64,000 nucleotides of DNA, taken from the NCBI RefSeq assembly GCF_004803795.1, contig NZ_CP012543.1:434001-498000 (forward strand), in the 5' to 3' direction. How positions within the stretch are numbered: the stretch's first letter is position 1; each line of letters starts with the position of its first letter. The position numbers and the translations under genes were made by a program. The notes under the pieces are model-generated. The model was not told the origin of the DNA, searched no databases, and worked only from the letters and a program-made list of their open reading frames with translations. The stretch is from Campylobacter rectus (GTDB lineage Bacteria > Campylobacterota > Campylobacteria > Campylobacterales > Campylobacteraceae). Below are positions 36,726 to 46,675 of this stretch, piece after piece.

Positions 36726-37525
36726 AAATTTTCGCCGTTTTCGGCAACCCTATCTCTCACTCCGTTTCGCCGAGGCTACATAACCTAGCCCTCGGCGAAC
36801 TGGATCTATCTCGCGAAGCCCTCTATACTCGCTATGAGCTCTCGGACGGTTCGCGACTCATCTCTAAATTTAAAGAACTAAAACTAAGCGGTGCAAACGT
36901 GACCGTCCCGCACAAAGAAGCCGCTCTCGCGCAGTGCGACGTCGCGGACGAAACGGCTGCTAAAATAGGCTCCGTAAATACCCTCGTATCTCGCAGCGGT
37001 AAAATTTACGGCTACAACACCGACGCGCCGGGATTTTTGAGAGCGATAGGAGGCTTTGGGCAGATAAATTCGGCTCTCGTTTTAGGCGCCGGCGGGACGG
37101 CTAGAGCGGTCGCCTACGCGCTAAAAAGCCGCGGCGTGCGAGTTTGCGTGCTAAATAGAAGCGAGGGAAGGCTGGCAAATTTTGCCGAATTTGAAAAATT
37201 TAGCTGGGCGAATTTCGCCGAATTTAAGTGCGGCAAATTTGATCTCGTCATAAATACGACCTCGGCGGGACTAAATGATGAAAATCTGCCCGCGCCCATC
37301 GAGATTTTACGCCCTCTTTTTGCTAAAGCCAAATTTGCCTTTGACGTGATTTACGGCAAAAAAACGCCGTTTTTAAATTTAGCCGCCGCTAGCGGGCTCG
37401 CGTGCAAAGACGGCTCGGAGATGCTGCTTTTTCAAGCGGTAAAGGCGTTAAATTTATTTTTTGAAGGCTCGCTTGACGAGGCCAAAATCGAAGCCTCGAT
37501 GCGAAAAGCGCTGGCTCTTCGTTAA
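36722..37525 (+). CDS. aroE: Shikimate dehydrogenase
   Basis: 267 aa. Reduces 3-dehydroshikimate to shikimate with NADPH. Landmarks: FAVFGNPISHSVSPRLHN (substrate Ser), GANVTVPHKEAAL (catalytic Lys), YNTDAPGF, NADP loop VLGAGGTARAVAYAL, VINTTSAGL, FDVIYGKKTPFL, and the C-terminal GSEMLLFQAVKALNLFF. Last gene of the gatC–aroE operon. The IS remnant begins 64 bp after its stop. Confidence 0.95.
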   Translation: MKIFAVFGNPISHSVSPRLHNLALGELDLSREALYTRYELSDGSRLISKFKELKLSGANVTVPHKEAALAQCDVADETAAKIGSVNTLVSRSGKIYGYNTDAPGFLRAIGGFGQINSALVLGAGGTARAVAYALKSRGVRVCVLNRSEGRLANFAEFEKFSWANFAEFKCGKFDLVINTTSAGLNDENLPAPIEILRPLFAKAKFAFDVIYGKKTPFLNLAAASGLACKDGSEMLLFQAVKALNLFFEGSLDEAKIEASMRKALALR

Positions 37526-37588
37526 ATTCGCTCGCTAGTTTTTAAAATTTTTCACTCCGCTTTTTTCGCGTTTCAATAGTTAAAATTT

Positions 37589-37959
37589 GGCTCAATTAAA
37601 CTTAATCGGATTTTTAGCTGCGACTTGCGTTGCTACTTGTAAGGCCTCTTATTAATTTTAAGAGATTTTGATATAAGTTTTTCTGTGTAGTTTAAATTTG
37701 CATTCCTTTAGGTCCAACAGAAAATTCTCTTTGCTTAGTTTCCCTGCGGTCGCTACACTTGAGAAGATTCCTTTAAATTTAGATAATCTATGTTTAGCAT
37801 ATCTCCGTCTGCTCTACTTCACTGCGTTCGTAGCTTTTCAAGACGCAGTAACGACGATCTCGAGCCATTAGGCGACGGTAGCTAGCGAAGCGACGCTAAG
37901 CGAAGTTAAGCACCGAAGTTTTATTTGCTACTGATAAGACGCACTCTCTTTGAGAAAAA
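37589..37959 (-). mobile_element. IS1595-like remnant, copy 4 (truncated)
   Basis: Begins with the IS end GGCTCAATTAAACTTAATCG, then the transposase C-terminal region in minus sense with many indels. It includes a variant of the hairpin insert seen in copy 2 (about 37616-37655) and the palindromic segments at 37810-37925. No second IS end is found. The interior appears rearranged: pieces that are collinear in copy 3 occur here in opposite orientation around 37925. Confidence 0.7.
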
Positions 37960-38420
37960 CTCCTTTGGAAGTTTTTAACTTATCTTGAGTCTTAAATTTT
38001 TATAAATTTCCAAAAACTCTCTTGCGATAAATTCGGATTAAATTTGAGTTTGGCGCACAAAAAACGGCGCCGTATTTTTATTAAATTTCATAAAGTTCGC
38101 CGCTAGCCTTGAAATTTTAAAATTTACGGCGGACGGGCTAGATACTTGCCGTAGCCGCGCGAAAGCCGTGTTTCGTCAAAACAAGCAAAACCGCAAAGAC
38201 GCTCGTAAATTATTTGCCTTTTTGCAACCAACTGCCGCTATATCGCTTAAATTTAGCCTTAAGACGCGAGCGAAATGCGCCCAAGAGCGGCGGAAGTCGG
38301 CAAATTTAAACCCGAGCTATAAGAACCGCTTCCGCGTCTTGTCGTTTTGGCGCCAAAAACGCGCATTGCCCGCTATTTGCGTCGCAGGCTAGCTTTGCAG
38401 CGGTCAAATTTGAAGCGAAT
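37960..38420. other. Intergenic region, no gene seen
   Basis: About 460 bp before the pyk 3' end. A 74-codon plus-strand frame (38168-38392) is basic and featureless, and probably spurious. Confidence 0.5.
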
Positions 38421-39884
38421 TTATCCCTTTTTTCGCTTTTGCGCCAACTCTATGTAATAATCAATCTGCTCGCGTTTTAAAATGCGGATGAAGTTCGTGC
38501 TGCCCGCCACTCCCACGGGGTAGCCCGCCGTCATGATGTAGGACTTGTCGCGATCCACAAAGCCTAGCTCGGCGGCCTTGCGGATCGAGTTTGCTACGAG
38601 CAAGTCGAGGTCGTCTCTGCCCAGCACAAAGGCCGGCGTCACGCCCCAAGCGAGCGTCAGCTGATGCGCGGTCTCCTCGTCGTGCGTGATAGCGACGATG
38701 TCCTTGTTTGCGCGGTATCTGGCCATCTTGAGCACCGATTTGCCCGAGCTCGTGATCGAGACGATACTATCGACGTCCAGCTGCACGGCTAGTCTGGCAG
38801 AACTCGCCGCGACCACGTCTATATCGTCGTAGCGCTCGAATTTGTCAAATTTATTAAACGGATAAATTTGCTGCGTCTGGATGATCGTGTTTCGCATCGC
38901 CTGCACGACGGCGACTGGATTTTTGCCGATGGCGCTTTCCTCGCTTAGCATTACGGCATCGGTGCCGTCTAATACGGCGTTTGCCACGTCGCTGATCTCG
39001 GCTCTAGTCGCCGTTTCGTGCTCGGCCATACTTAGCATCATTTGCGTCGCGGTGATGACGGGCTTTGAGGCTTCGTTGGCCTTTTTGATGATGAGCTTTT
39101 GGATCGTCGGCACCTTGTAGTAGGGCACCTCGATGCCCAGGTCTCCGCGGGCGACCATAATGCCGTCGCTGGCCTCGATGATCTCGTCGATATTTTCCAC
39201 TGCGTCGAATTTTTCGATTTTTGCGTAAATTTTAGCCCGCGAGCCGAAGCTTTGTAAAATTTCGCGCGCCTTTATGACGTCGTTTGCGTTTTGTACGAAA
39301 GAGATAGCGACGAAATTTACGCCGCTAGCGGCTCCAAATTTCATATCCTCAAAGTCTTTTGGCGTGATGACGTCGATGTTGATTTTTGTATTTGGGAAAT
39401 TTACGCCCTTGTTTGAGTTTAAAATCCCGTCGTTTTCGATGCGCGCTAGCACTACGTTTTCGCCGGGGCACTCGATTTTGGCGCGGATCGAGCCGTCGCA
39501 CAGATAGATATACTCGCCCTCTTTTAAAAGGGGTAAAATTTGAGGCTGATTTATGCTTATTTTATAGCTATGCTCGCCGTTTTTTTCGCCCAAGATTTCT
39601 TCTTTATGCACTTCTATCGCGTCGCCGACTTTTAGCCTAAAGGGCTCTTTTAGCTTGCCTACGCGGATTTTTGGGCCGCAGATGTCTTGAAAGATGCCGA
39701 TTCGGTGTCCGATTTTGGCTTCGACGCGCCTTATTTTTTTGATCGTTTCTTTGTGGTATTCGTGCGAGCCGTGGCTGAAATTTAGCCTAAAGGCGTTTAC
39801 GCCGGCAAGCGCCAGTCGTTCGATGACCTCTTCGCTCTGGCTGGCCGGTCCGATGGTGGCTAGGATTTTCGTCTTTTTTCTCAA
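38421..39884 (-). CDS. pyk: Pyruvate kinase
   Basis: 487 aa. Converts phosphoenolpyruvate and ADP to pyruvate and ATP. Landmarks: KILATIGPASQS, VNAFRLNFSHGSHEYH, the active-site part IYAKIEKFDAVENIDEI and MVARGDLGIEVP, TATQMMLSM, and DAVMLSEESAIGKNPV. Single-copy monocistronic gene by layout. Many Campylobacter lack phosphofructokinase, so the enzyme mainly serves the lower glycolytic segment. ATG 39884. Confidence 0.95.
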   Translation of the reverse strand: MRKKTKILATIGPASQSEEVIERLALAGVNAFRLNFSHGSHEYHKETIKKIRRVEAKIGHRIGIFQDICGPKIRVGKLKEPFRLKVGDAIEVHKEEILGEKNGEHSYKISINQPQILPLLKEGEYIYLCDGSIRAKIECPGENVVLARIENDGILNSNKGVNFPNTKINIDVITPKDFEDMKFGAASGVNFVAISFVQNANDVIKAREILQSFGSRAKIYAKIEKFDAVENIDEIIEASDGIMVARGDLGIEVPYYKVPTIQKLIIKKANEASKPVITATQMMLSMAEHETATRAEISDVANAVLDGTDAVMLSEESAIGKNPVAVVQAMRNTIIQTQQIYPFNKFDKFERYDDIDVVAASSARLAVQLDVDSIVSITSSGKSVLKMARYRANKDIVAITHDEETAHQLTLAWGVTPAFVLGRDDLDLLVANSIRKAAELGFVDRDKSYIMTAGYPVGVAGSTNFIRILKREQIDYYIELAQKRKKG

Positions 39885-40013
39885 AATTCATCCTTTTTGT
39901 TGAAGTGCCTAATTTTACATCAAATTTAAAAATAAATTTTGCCGCTTGAGGGGTTTGGATGTTTTTCAAACGGCTTTAAATATAATCGCGCAAATTTATT
40001 TTAAGGAGCAAAG

Positions 40014-40910
40014 ATGAAAAAAAGTTTTTAGCTGTTTGGCTGCTTTTGGCTAGGCGCGAACGCCGCGGACAAAATCTATAAGCTAAAGCTAGTCGGCGTC
40101 TAAGAGAGCGCGACTTTGGTTTTAGGTGGCGCGGTGAAAGAATTTAAGCGTGCAGGCAAGACGCGAAGCGGCGGCGGGCTGGAGGCGAGGATAAGGCGTT
40201 CGTCCCGGCGCAAAGCGCCGTTTAGCATACGGGATTGTTAAGAGCGGCTAATACGATATCGGCTACACGGCGTCTTATTGCTACAAAGAGCAAGGACGCA
40301 GACGCTATGTTTTTGCAGCCGCGCCTTCGGTATGACGGAGGGAGAGTTTTGCGCATTATGAGTTTAGCGGCGGCAAGCAGCTGGAGGAAAAGTTTGCGAT
40401 AAATACGATATCTCGGTCTTTAACGCGAGCGACATTGGCGCACAAACGGACGGTTGATTTAAAAAAGAGATCAAAAGCTTCGAGGCTCCCCGACTTTGGC
40501 GGCAAAGCGATCACGCGCGGGAGCGACGATAGTTTCGGCCGGCGAGCTATATACGGCGCTAAAGACGGTCGCTATCGACTCGGTCGGGCGGATGAGATTT
40601 GCGTTTGATACGGGTCTTGACTTTTAAGATCGCCAAATACTACGCTAGCCGGCAGGAGCCAAGCGCTCGGACTCGGTTTTTCGTAGGCAAACGACCTACG
40701 AGAAGCCGCCCGCCGACTTTCAGGCCTGGTCGAGGTCAAGCACGGCACGCTAACGAGTATCGGGCGAAGATGAGACGGAGCATCCCGATATCGAGTCGCT
40801 TTGTTTTTGCGGGACGTTACGGGCGTGCCTAGAAAAGCGATATCCTAGGCGAAGAGGCGGCGAAAGACTCGCTCTTTAGGAGATTTTGGACTCTCAAAGA
40901 GCGTTTTTAG
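40014..40910 (+). pseudogene. Decayed gene for an exported protein, unknown family
   Basis: A good ribosome site (AAGGAG) and ATG 40014 begin M-K-K-S-F-stop; after indel correction a signal-peptide-like AAFGLGANAADKIYKLKLVGV follows. Further readable islands in different frames are ATLVLGGAVKEF, VVSAGELYTALKTVAIDSVGRMRFAFDTGLDF and EEAAKDSLFRRFWTLKERF before a stop at 40908. Numerous stops and frameshifts. I do not recognise the family. It resembles the other decayed exported-protein genes at 46 kb. Confidence 0.6.
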
Positions 40911-41140
40911 CTAAGGCTCGCGAATGAACCGATCATATCCAAAACTACGAAATAACTTCTCGCCGCTCGTTTCGGGCGACTTAAATTTACGGCTTTTGGG
41001 TCGTGATTTTTTGTTTTTACGGAGCTTTTGTGCGCGGCGGGCTTGATTTTGCCTTTATTAAATTCGGCGGAATTTGAATCTGGCGGTGCTAAATTTAGCT
41101 TGATACCGGTTTTGGCACGGTGAAATTTAAAATTATATTT

Positions 41141-41712
41141 GGCTCTCTTTAACTTAAGCTCATGCAAAGGAGCAGTAAGTTACGATAAAAACTATGTTCT
41201 TGAAAAGTAACGAGTGTAGCGAAGTTAAAAATATCTAAGTTTTCAGGTAAGATTTCCAGCTCGCACAATCGCCTAGAAAACTTCGCTTTATATAAACCTG
41301 CCTGCAGCACCGTTTTCGCTTGTTTTAAAATAGATGAAAGCTACTTTAAAGCCAAGAGTAAGAGGTCTTGTGCTTAGCTTCACTTCGTTTGCTACTGATA
41401 AGACGCACTCTATTTGAGAAAAGAGGCAGAGGTGCAGCAAATAAAACTTCGGTGCTTAGCGTCGCTTCGCTAGCTACCGTCGCCTAATGACTCGAGACCG
41501 CTCGTTACTGCGTCTTGAAAAGCTACGAACACAGTGAAGTAGAGCAGACGGAGATACGCTAAACATAGATTATCTAAATTTAAAGGCATTAAGAAAAAGA
41601 ATTTCTTACTTCAACTAAAGGAATGCGAATTTAAAACAGTAAAGATACGAAAGAGCTCTATCATATTTTACTAAAATTAATAAGAGAGAATTCGCTTAAG
41701 TTTAATTGAGCC
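41141..41712 (+). mobile_element. IS1595-like derivative, copy 5 (internally deleted)
   Basis: 572 bp with both IS ends (GGCTCTCTTTAACTTAAGCT at 41141; TTTAATTGAGCC ending 41712) and flanks TTATATTT / TATATTTT, a near 8-bp duplication. Its interior is closer to copy 3 than to copies 1 and 2, and only fragments of transposase are readable (LLQLKECEF near 41606-41632). Non-autonomous, MITE-like. Confidence 0.78.
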
Positions 41713-42149
41713 TATATTTTTTAGGTGGAGCATCAAATTCGACGTTAAATTCGGAGGAATATTTACCGCCGAAACGCGGAATTTGATTTATTGATTTTAC
41801 GTGACGGAGGCAAGAGCGCGGAAAAATAAATTCGGCCGCATTTTTGCGAGAATTAAATTTATAAAAGCAACCGGCTCGCTTCTGTCGTAGCCGAGCGTAA
41901 AATTTCATTTTGAGTTAGACGATGCTACGGCAAAATTTGCTTGCTTCACCAAATTTCGCATTTAAATTTAGGATAAAATTCGTAGTCGAGATATTGCGCT
42001 AAATTTGGCAAGGAATTTTGCCGTCTCGCCGAATTTGCATTAAATTCGGACGCAAAACATTACGAAAGCCGAGCAAGACTAAATGTATAGGATCAAACGA
42101 ACGCCTTGGCTTTATCGGAAAAATAAGGCGCCGATTGCTTATGCGTATT
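41713..42149. other. Intergenic region, no gene seen
   Basis: About 440 bp, dense in AAATTT/AAATTC words, upstream of the recR 3' end. No RNA gene recognised. Confidence 0.5.
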
Positions 42150-42722
42150 TTACAACTTCGTTCTGCTATCAAGCGCTTTCATAAGCGAGAGGATGTCGAT
42201 GTTTTCGAGATTTACGCCCGTGGGCACGCCTTGAGCTATCTTGCTAAATTTGACGTTTAGATCGCTTAATTTATCCTCGATAAAAATCATCACCGCGTCG
42301 CTGCTAAGCCCGGGCGTTAGCGCGAAAATGATCTCGGTTACGCCGTTTTGCACTATGACCGTGCGTAGTTTTTCGGTTTGCCCCTGCGTTATCTCCTCGA
42401 GCGCAAAGTAGCGCCCGCGGTAGATCGCGCTTTGCTCGAAAACCAGGATATCTTTGGGGCTTTCTACGACGGCCAGCAGCTCTTTGTCGCGGGTCTCGTC
42501 GCTGCAAATGTCGCAAATCTCATCCTCGCTAAGCCCGCCGCAAATTTGACATTTGCCCGTAAATCTCACGGCGTCCTCGATGCTTTGCGCGAGTTTTAGT
42601 CCGCCGAAGCTGTCCTTTAAGCAGACGTGATAGGCGTAGCGCTGGGCGGACTTTTTGCCCACGCCCGGCAATCGCTCAAAGGCCGCCACGAGCTCGTTAA
42701 ATTTCTCAAGCCCTTTTTTCAA
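42150..42722 (-). CDS. recR: Recombination mediator RecR
   Basis: 190 aa. Helix-hairpin-helix FERLPGVGKKSAQRYAYH at residues ~13-30, zinc site C-x2-C…C-x2-C (CQICGG, ICDIC), Toprim domain (LLAVVESPKDILVFEQS, ITEII-type FALTPGLSSDAVM). Works with RecO (and RecF where present) to load RecA on gapped DNA. Start overlaps the racS 3' end by 17 bp, so it is the third gene of racR–racS–recR, as in C. jejuni. Confidence 0.94.
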   Translation of the reverse strand: MKKGLEKFNELVAAFERLPGVGKKSAQRYAYHVCLKDSFGGLKLAQSIEDAVRFTGKCQICGGLSEDEICDICSDETRDKELLAVVESPKDILVFEQSAIYRGRYFALEEITQGQTEKLRTVIVQNGVTEIIFALTPGLSSDAVMIFIEDKLSDLNVKFSKIAQGVPTGVNLENIDILSLMKALDSRTKL

Positions 42723-43959
42723 CGCTTTCCTTTGGCTTGGTGCAAATTTTAAACGCGTGGTAGCCGTCTTCGTATGAGTATTTTAGGCTAAATTTGTGCA
42801 TCTGGCAGATGTGATCGATGATGTAAAGACCTAGCCCCATACCGCCGCTTTTGTTGCCCTTTTCGCGGATAAAAGCCTGCAAATAGTATTCGATGGGGTT
42901 TTGCAGCGGTTTGCCTAGATTTCTCACGACGATGCCGTCTTTGTCGCAGATAACCTGCGCCTTTTTATCGTCGGCGTATTTTAGGGCGTTATCTATGAGA
43001 TTTTTGATCGCAAGCGAAAAGAGCCCGAAATCTACGCGCAGCAAAATATCTTGACGGATATCTACGCTCACTTTTTCTTCAAATTTATCGAGCATCAGCA
43101 TGTCGCGCGCCTGTTCAAGGATGTTTGAAAAGTATGACTCCTGATAGTTTAGAGCGTAGTTTTTAGATAGCAGCTGCTCGATCTTGCCAAACTCGTTTAT
43201 GAGCATATCAAGGCGCTCAAATATCGCTATTAGGCGGCTTTTGTGCGTTTCGTTCTGCACCATTTCAGAGACTATGCGACCTTTGCCGATCGGCGTTTTT
43301 AGTTCGTGCATAATAGTGCGTAAAAACAGCTGGCGCGAGCGCAAAAGCTCCCTGATCTTGCTGGCTGCGGCGTCAAATTCTATCGCGACCTTGGCGATTT
43401 CGTCGTTGGAGTCGGGCTTGGCGATATTTACGTCCATGTTTCCGGCGCCGAATTTTCTGATATCCGAACTTAATTTTTTAAGCGGCATCAACGAGTTTAT
43501 CACTGAAACGTAAAGCGAAATGAGAAGTGCGCTCGTGAGGATAAAGCCCACCCAGATGGGATCGTTTATGTTTTTGGTGTCATCGCTTTCAAGCAAAATT
43601 TGAAACGAAGGATTTTTGATCTGCAAATATAAACTATCCTGAAAAAGCAGCGACTGGAAGAGCCCCAGCTGCGTTTGCTTGGCAAATATGGTTTTGCCGC
43701 CGCTTAGGACGTTTGCGACGGTTTTGTCGCTTTTGACGTAGGTTAGTCCGAAATTTCTAAAATAAATCGTCAAATCGCTCGGAGGATTTGACTTTTCGTA
43801 TGAGGCGATGAGGTAGTTTATCGCGTTTAGCTGCTTGTTTTTTATCTTTTCCAGCGCATTGTCCAGCTGGATGTTCGCAAACGTGTAAAACAAAATACAA
43901 ACAAGCGAAAACGCCAGCGCGAAAACTACCGTTATCTTCGTTGTTAAGGAGTATCTCAT
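42706..43959 (-). CDS. racS: RacS-type sensor histidine kinase
   Basis: 417 aa. Membrane helix near residues 8-28, periplasmic sensor of ~115 residues, second helix (WVGFILTSALLISLYVSVI), HAMP-like linker, dimerisation helix with the phospho-acceptor FLRTIMHELKTPIGKGR, then the ATPase: N box NLIDNALKYADD, G box SGGMGLGLYIID. The F box is weak, as in the ArsS/RacS group. It pairs with RacR just upstream (overlap ATGA). In C. jejuni RacRS controls temperature- and oxygen-limitation-related metabolism (fumarate/aspartate use); the signal here is inferred only by homology and gene order. Confidence 0.88.
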   Translation of the reverse strand: MRYSLTTKITVVFALAFSLVCILFYTFANIQLDNALEKIKNKQLNAINYLIASYEKSNPPSDLTIYFRNFGLTYVKSDKTVANVLSGGKTIFAKQTQLGLFQSLLFQDSLYLQIKNPSFQILLESDDTKNINDPIWVGFILTSALLISLYVSVINSLMPLKKLSSDIRKFGAGNMDVNIAKPDSNDEIAKVAIEFDAAASKIRELLRSRQLFLRTIMHELKTPIGKGRIVSEMVQNETHKSRLIAIFERLDMLINEFGKIEQLLSKNYALNYQESYFSNILEQARDMLMLDKFEEKVSVDIRQDILLRVDFGLFSLAIKNLIDNALKYADDKKAQVICDKDGIVVRNLGKPLQNPIEYYLQAFIREKGNKSGGMGLGLYIIDHICQMHKFSLKYSYEDGYHAFKICTKPKESVEKRA

Positions 43960-44627
43960 CCTATGAGTTTATAGCCTATTCCGCGTACCGAAAATATATG
44001 TTTAGGCGCTTTTGAGCTGTCGCCGATTTTGGTTCTTAGTCTGCCGATGATGACGTCTAAGCTCTTTGAGTCCTTGTCTTTTAGGCTTTTGCAGTTATAT
44101 ACCAGCTGCTCGCGCGAAACGGAAAAGCTGTGCTGCTTGATAAGATAGCTTAAAATTTCATATTCGGCAGGCGTTAGCGTCAGGCTTTCGTTGTTGTAGT
44201 AAATTTCATGCCTGCGCTCGTCTATCCTAAATAGCGTATCCACGACCTCCTCTTGCACTTCGTTGGTCTTTTTGTAGCGGCGGATTAAGCTCATTATGCG
44301 TGCGTACATTTCCTTCGGATCGTAAGGTTTTGGCAGATAGTCGTCCGCGCCTAGTTGCAAGCCGACGACCTTGTCGCTGATGTCGCTGCGGGCCGAAGAG
44401 ATGATGATAGGAATGTTGTATTTGCTGCGGATCTCTTTGCATACCTCTAGGCCGTCCATACCGGGCAAAGTAAGGTCCAGGATAAGCAAGTCGAAATTTT
44501 TTACTCCGGCGCTTAGCCCTAAGTAAGGATCTTCAAAATTAGTTACTTTAATATTAAAATCGCTTAGATACTCGGAGAGAATTTGCGCGAATTCAGGATC
44601 GTCTTCAATCATTAAAACATTAATCAT
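43956..44627 (-). CDS. racR: RacR-type OmpR-family response regulator
   Basis: 223 aa from ATG 44627 (MINVLMIEDDPEFAQ), which has GAAAGGCTTAAA in front; the frame opens nine codons earlier, but those residues are not part of the family. Receiver domain with acidic pocket EDD, phospho-Asp in LLILDLTLPGMDG, and Lys in YLPKPYDPKE; then a winged-helix DNA-binding domain (LTPAEYEILSYLIKQ … DSKSLDVIIGRLRTKIG … SVRGIGYKL). Divergent from dnaJ across a 159-bp spacer. Confidence 0.9.
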   Translation of the reverse strand: MINVLMIEDDPEFAQILSEYLSDFNIKVTNFEDPYLGLSAGVKNFDLLILDLTLPGMDGLEVCKEIRSKYNIPIIISSARSDISDKVVGLQLGADDYLPKPYDPKEMYARIMSLIRRYKKTNEVQEEVVDTLFRIDERRHEIYYNNESLTLTPAEYEILSYLIKQHSFSVSREQLVYNCKSLKDKDSKSLDVIIGRLRTKIGDSSKAPKHIFSVRGIGYKLIG

Positions 44628-44659
44628 TTTAAGCCTTTCAAGTAGATTTAACAAGAACT

Positions 44660-44665
44660 ATTATA
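44660..44665 (-). promoter_or_regulatory. -10 box of the racRS–recR operon
   Basis: On the minus strand reads TTATAAT within TTTTTTGGTTATAATAG, 33 bp before racR ATG. A T-rich stretch lies upstream at 44680-44692, the usual form of Campylobacter sigma-70 promoters. Confidence 0.5.
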
Positions 44666-44786
44666 ACCAAAAAATGTTAAATTTTTTTTCTAAATTTACA
44701 TCTCTGTTTAAAATTCTCGCCTGTTTTGAAAATTTAGAAATAATAAGATAAAATCGCCATTTAAATTTAAAACTTTAGGAGATTTT

Positions 44787-45959
44787 GTGGAGATAAACTA
44801 CTACGAAATTTTAGAAATCAGCAAAAACAGCGACTCTGAAACCATAAAAAAAGCATTTAGAAAACTAGCCCTAAAATACCATCCCGATCGCAATCAAGGC
44901 GACAAAGAAGCCGAGGAAAAATTTAAGCTCGTAAATGAAGCCTATCAAGTGCTAAGCGACGAGGAAAAGCGCGCGATATACGATAGATACGGCAAAGCGG
45001 GGCTTGAAAGCAGAGGCGGATTTAGCTCCGGCGGATTTAGCGCCGATTTTGATTTGGGCGATATTTTTAACTCGTTTTTCGGCGGCGGCTTTGGCCCCGG
45101 CGCAAGCAGCCGCAAAAAAAGCACGGGCAAATATCCGCTCGATATAGAAATAGCTCTTAGGATCAAATTTAACGAAGCGGTGTTCGGCGCCGAAAAAGAG
45201 CTAGAATTTACGATAAAAAAACCGTGCCAAACCTGCAAAGGCAGCGGCTCGAAAGACGGCAAGACGCACGTTTGTCCGCACTGCGAGGGTAGGGGACGGA
45301 TATCGCAGCAGCGAGGCTTTATGAGCTTCGTGCAGGAGTGTCCTTACTGTAACGGCACCGGCGAAACGATCAAAGATAGATGCTCCGGGTGCGGCGGTAG
45401 CGGTTATAAAGAAGAACGCCAAAGCGTGAAAGTAAATATCCCCGAGGGCATCGACGACGGTATGCGCATGCGCGTGAGCGAAAAGGGCAACGTCTCCTCA
45501 ACCGGCGCCAGAGGCGATCTATACGTGCATATCGAGGTTGAGGCCGACGAGCATTTCGTGCGTCACGAAAACGACGTCTATATCGAGATTCCGGTATTTT
45601 TCACGCAGGCGGTTTTGGGCGAGACGATCACGATCCCGACGCTAAAAGGCACGACCGAGCTAAAACTTCCCGTCGGAGCAAAGGACAAGCAGCAGTTCGT
45701 ATTTGACGGGCTTGGCGTAAAAAACGTAAATAGCAAAAGATACGGCAGGCTCGTAGCGCAAATCTCCGTAAAAACGCCAAAAGAGCTAACGGGCGAGCAA
45801 ATCTCTCTGCTAAAGCAGCTACAAGAAAGCTTCGGTATCAAGGCCGGTAGGGCGAGCTACGACGAGGAAGAGGACGAGGGGATCTTAGACAAGATAAAAG
45901 GGTGGTTTAAGGGCGAGGAACCTGGCGACAAAGGCAAGAAAAAGGGCAAAAAGGCGTAA
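44787..45959 (+). CDS. dnaJ: Chaperone DnaJ
   Basis: 390 aa. J domain with HPD (YHPDRNQGDKEAEEKF), Gly/Phe-rich linker (FFGGGFGPG), zinc-binding domain with four C-x2-C-x-G-x-G repeats (CQTCKGSG, CPHCEGRG, CPYCNGTG, CSGCGGSG), substrate-binding C-terminal domains. Tail of about 30 residues is acidic then basic (EEEDEGILDKIKGWF … KGKKKGKKA), unusual for DnaJ. Starts with GTG 44787 behind TTTAGGAGA. Co-chaperone of DnaK; dnaK is not in the window. Confidence 0.95.
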   Translation: MEINYYEILEISKNSDSETIKKAFRKLALKYHPDRNQGDKEAEEKFKLVNEAYQVLSDEEKRAIYDRYGKAGLESRGGFSSGGFSADFDLGDIFNSFFGGGFGPGASSRKKSTGKYPLDIEIALRIKFNEAVFGAEKELEFTIKKPCQTCKGSGSKDGKTHVCPHCEGRGRISQQRGFMSFVQECPYCNGTGETIKDRCSGCGGSGYKEERQSVKVNIPEGIDDGMRMRVSEKGNVSSTGARGDLYVHIEVEADEHFVRHENDVYIEIPVFFTQAVLGETITIPTLKGTTELKLPVGAKDKQQFVFDGLGVKNVNSKRYGRLVAQISVKTPKELTGEQISLLKQLQESFGIKAGRASYDEEEDEGILDKIKGWFKGEEPGDKGKKKGKKA

Positions 45960-46079
45960 ATTTCGTCAAATTTTTGCCTTTTGGCGAGCCCGATCTTTCG
46001 TCAAATTTGCCGAGCCGTTCGGGCTTAAATTCGCGCTCATTATAAAACGGCGCGTCAAATTCGGCATTGAAAATACAAG

Positions 46080-46625
46080 ATGAATAAATTTATATTTCTT
46101 AGCCGTTTTTACGGCGGTTTCTTTGAGTTTGGCGGAGTGACTTTTTACAAATCAAAAGACGTGCGACGTAAGCGCGGCGCAAAAGAGCTGTGAGAACCTA
46201 GACTTCGTATGTATCGGCATCGGGCTTGATGGATGCGAGCTAGACGAAACGAAAAGCTTATGCGTCGTTTAAAAAGACGTGCGACGCGGGCTACATGCTC
46301 GCCTGTGTAAATTTGGGCGTCGCCTACCGTAAAAGCAGGGCGCAAAAGCCGACGCGCCAAAGGCTGCCTCTCTATAAAAGGCCTGCGATAGCGGCTATCC
46401 GCTAGGTTGTGCAAACCTAGGTCACTTTACGAGCGGGGGCTTGGCGTCAAAAACGCGCAAAAGGCGGGCGAAAATCCGGCACAAGGCCTGCGAGGCGAAA
46501 GAAGGGCATATCCGGCTTTAACCTCGGCGATAACGCGATGCTAAGCAAAAAGACGTTGCCAGCGCAAAAAACTATCTGCAGGCCTGCGCCTACGGTCTGG
46601 TGACGGCAAAGCGACGAAAGCGATA
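46080..46625 (+). pseudogene. Decayed Sel1-repeat exported protein (first of two)
   Basis: ATG 46080 begins MNKFIFL and, after a one-base shift, AVFTAVSLSLAE, a signal peptide. Cys-spaced repeats follow in changing frames: KTCDVSAAQKSCENLDFVCIGIGLDGCEL, then KACDSGYPLGCANLGHFTSGG. The C…G-Y…C-x-N-L-G pattern is that of Cys-rich Sel1-like proteins (HcpA type) in Helicobacter/Campylobacter. Several stops and frameshifts. Lies 120 bp after dnaJ. Confidence 0.6.
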
Positions 46626-46675
46626 GAAAAACCGCGAAGCGGTATGATAAATTCGGATCATAGAAGGTTTATCGT

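Noticed and set aside
38168-38392. 74-codon open frame
   Set aside because: Featureless, basic, spacer composition.
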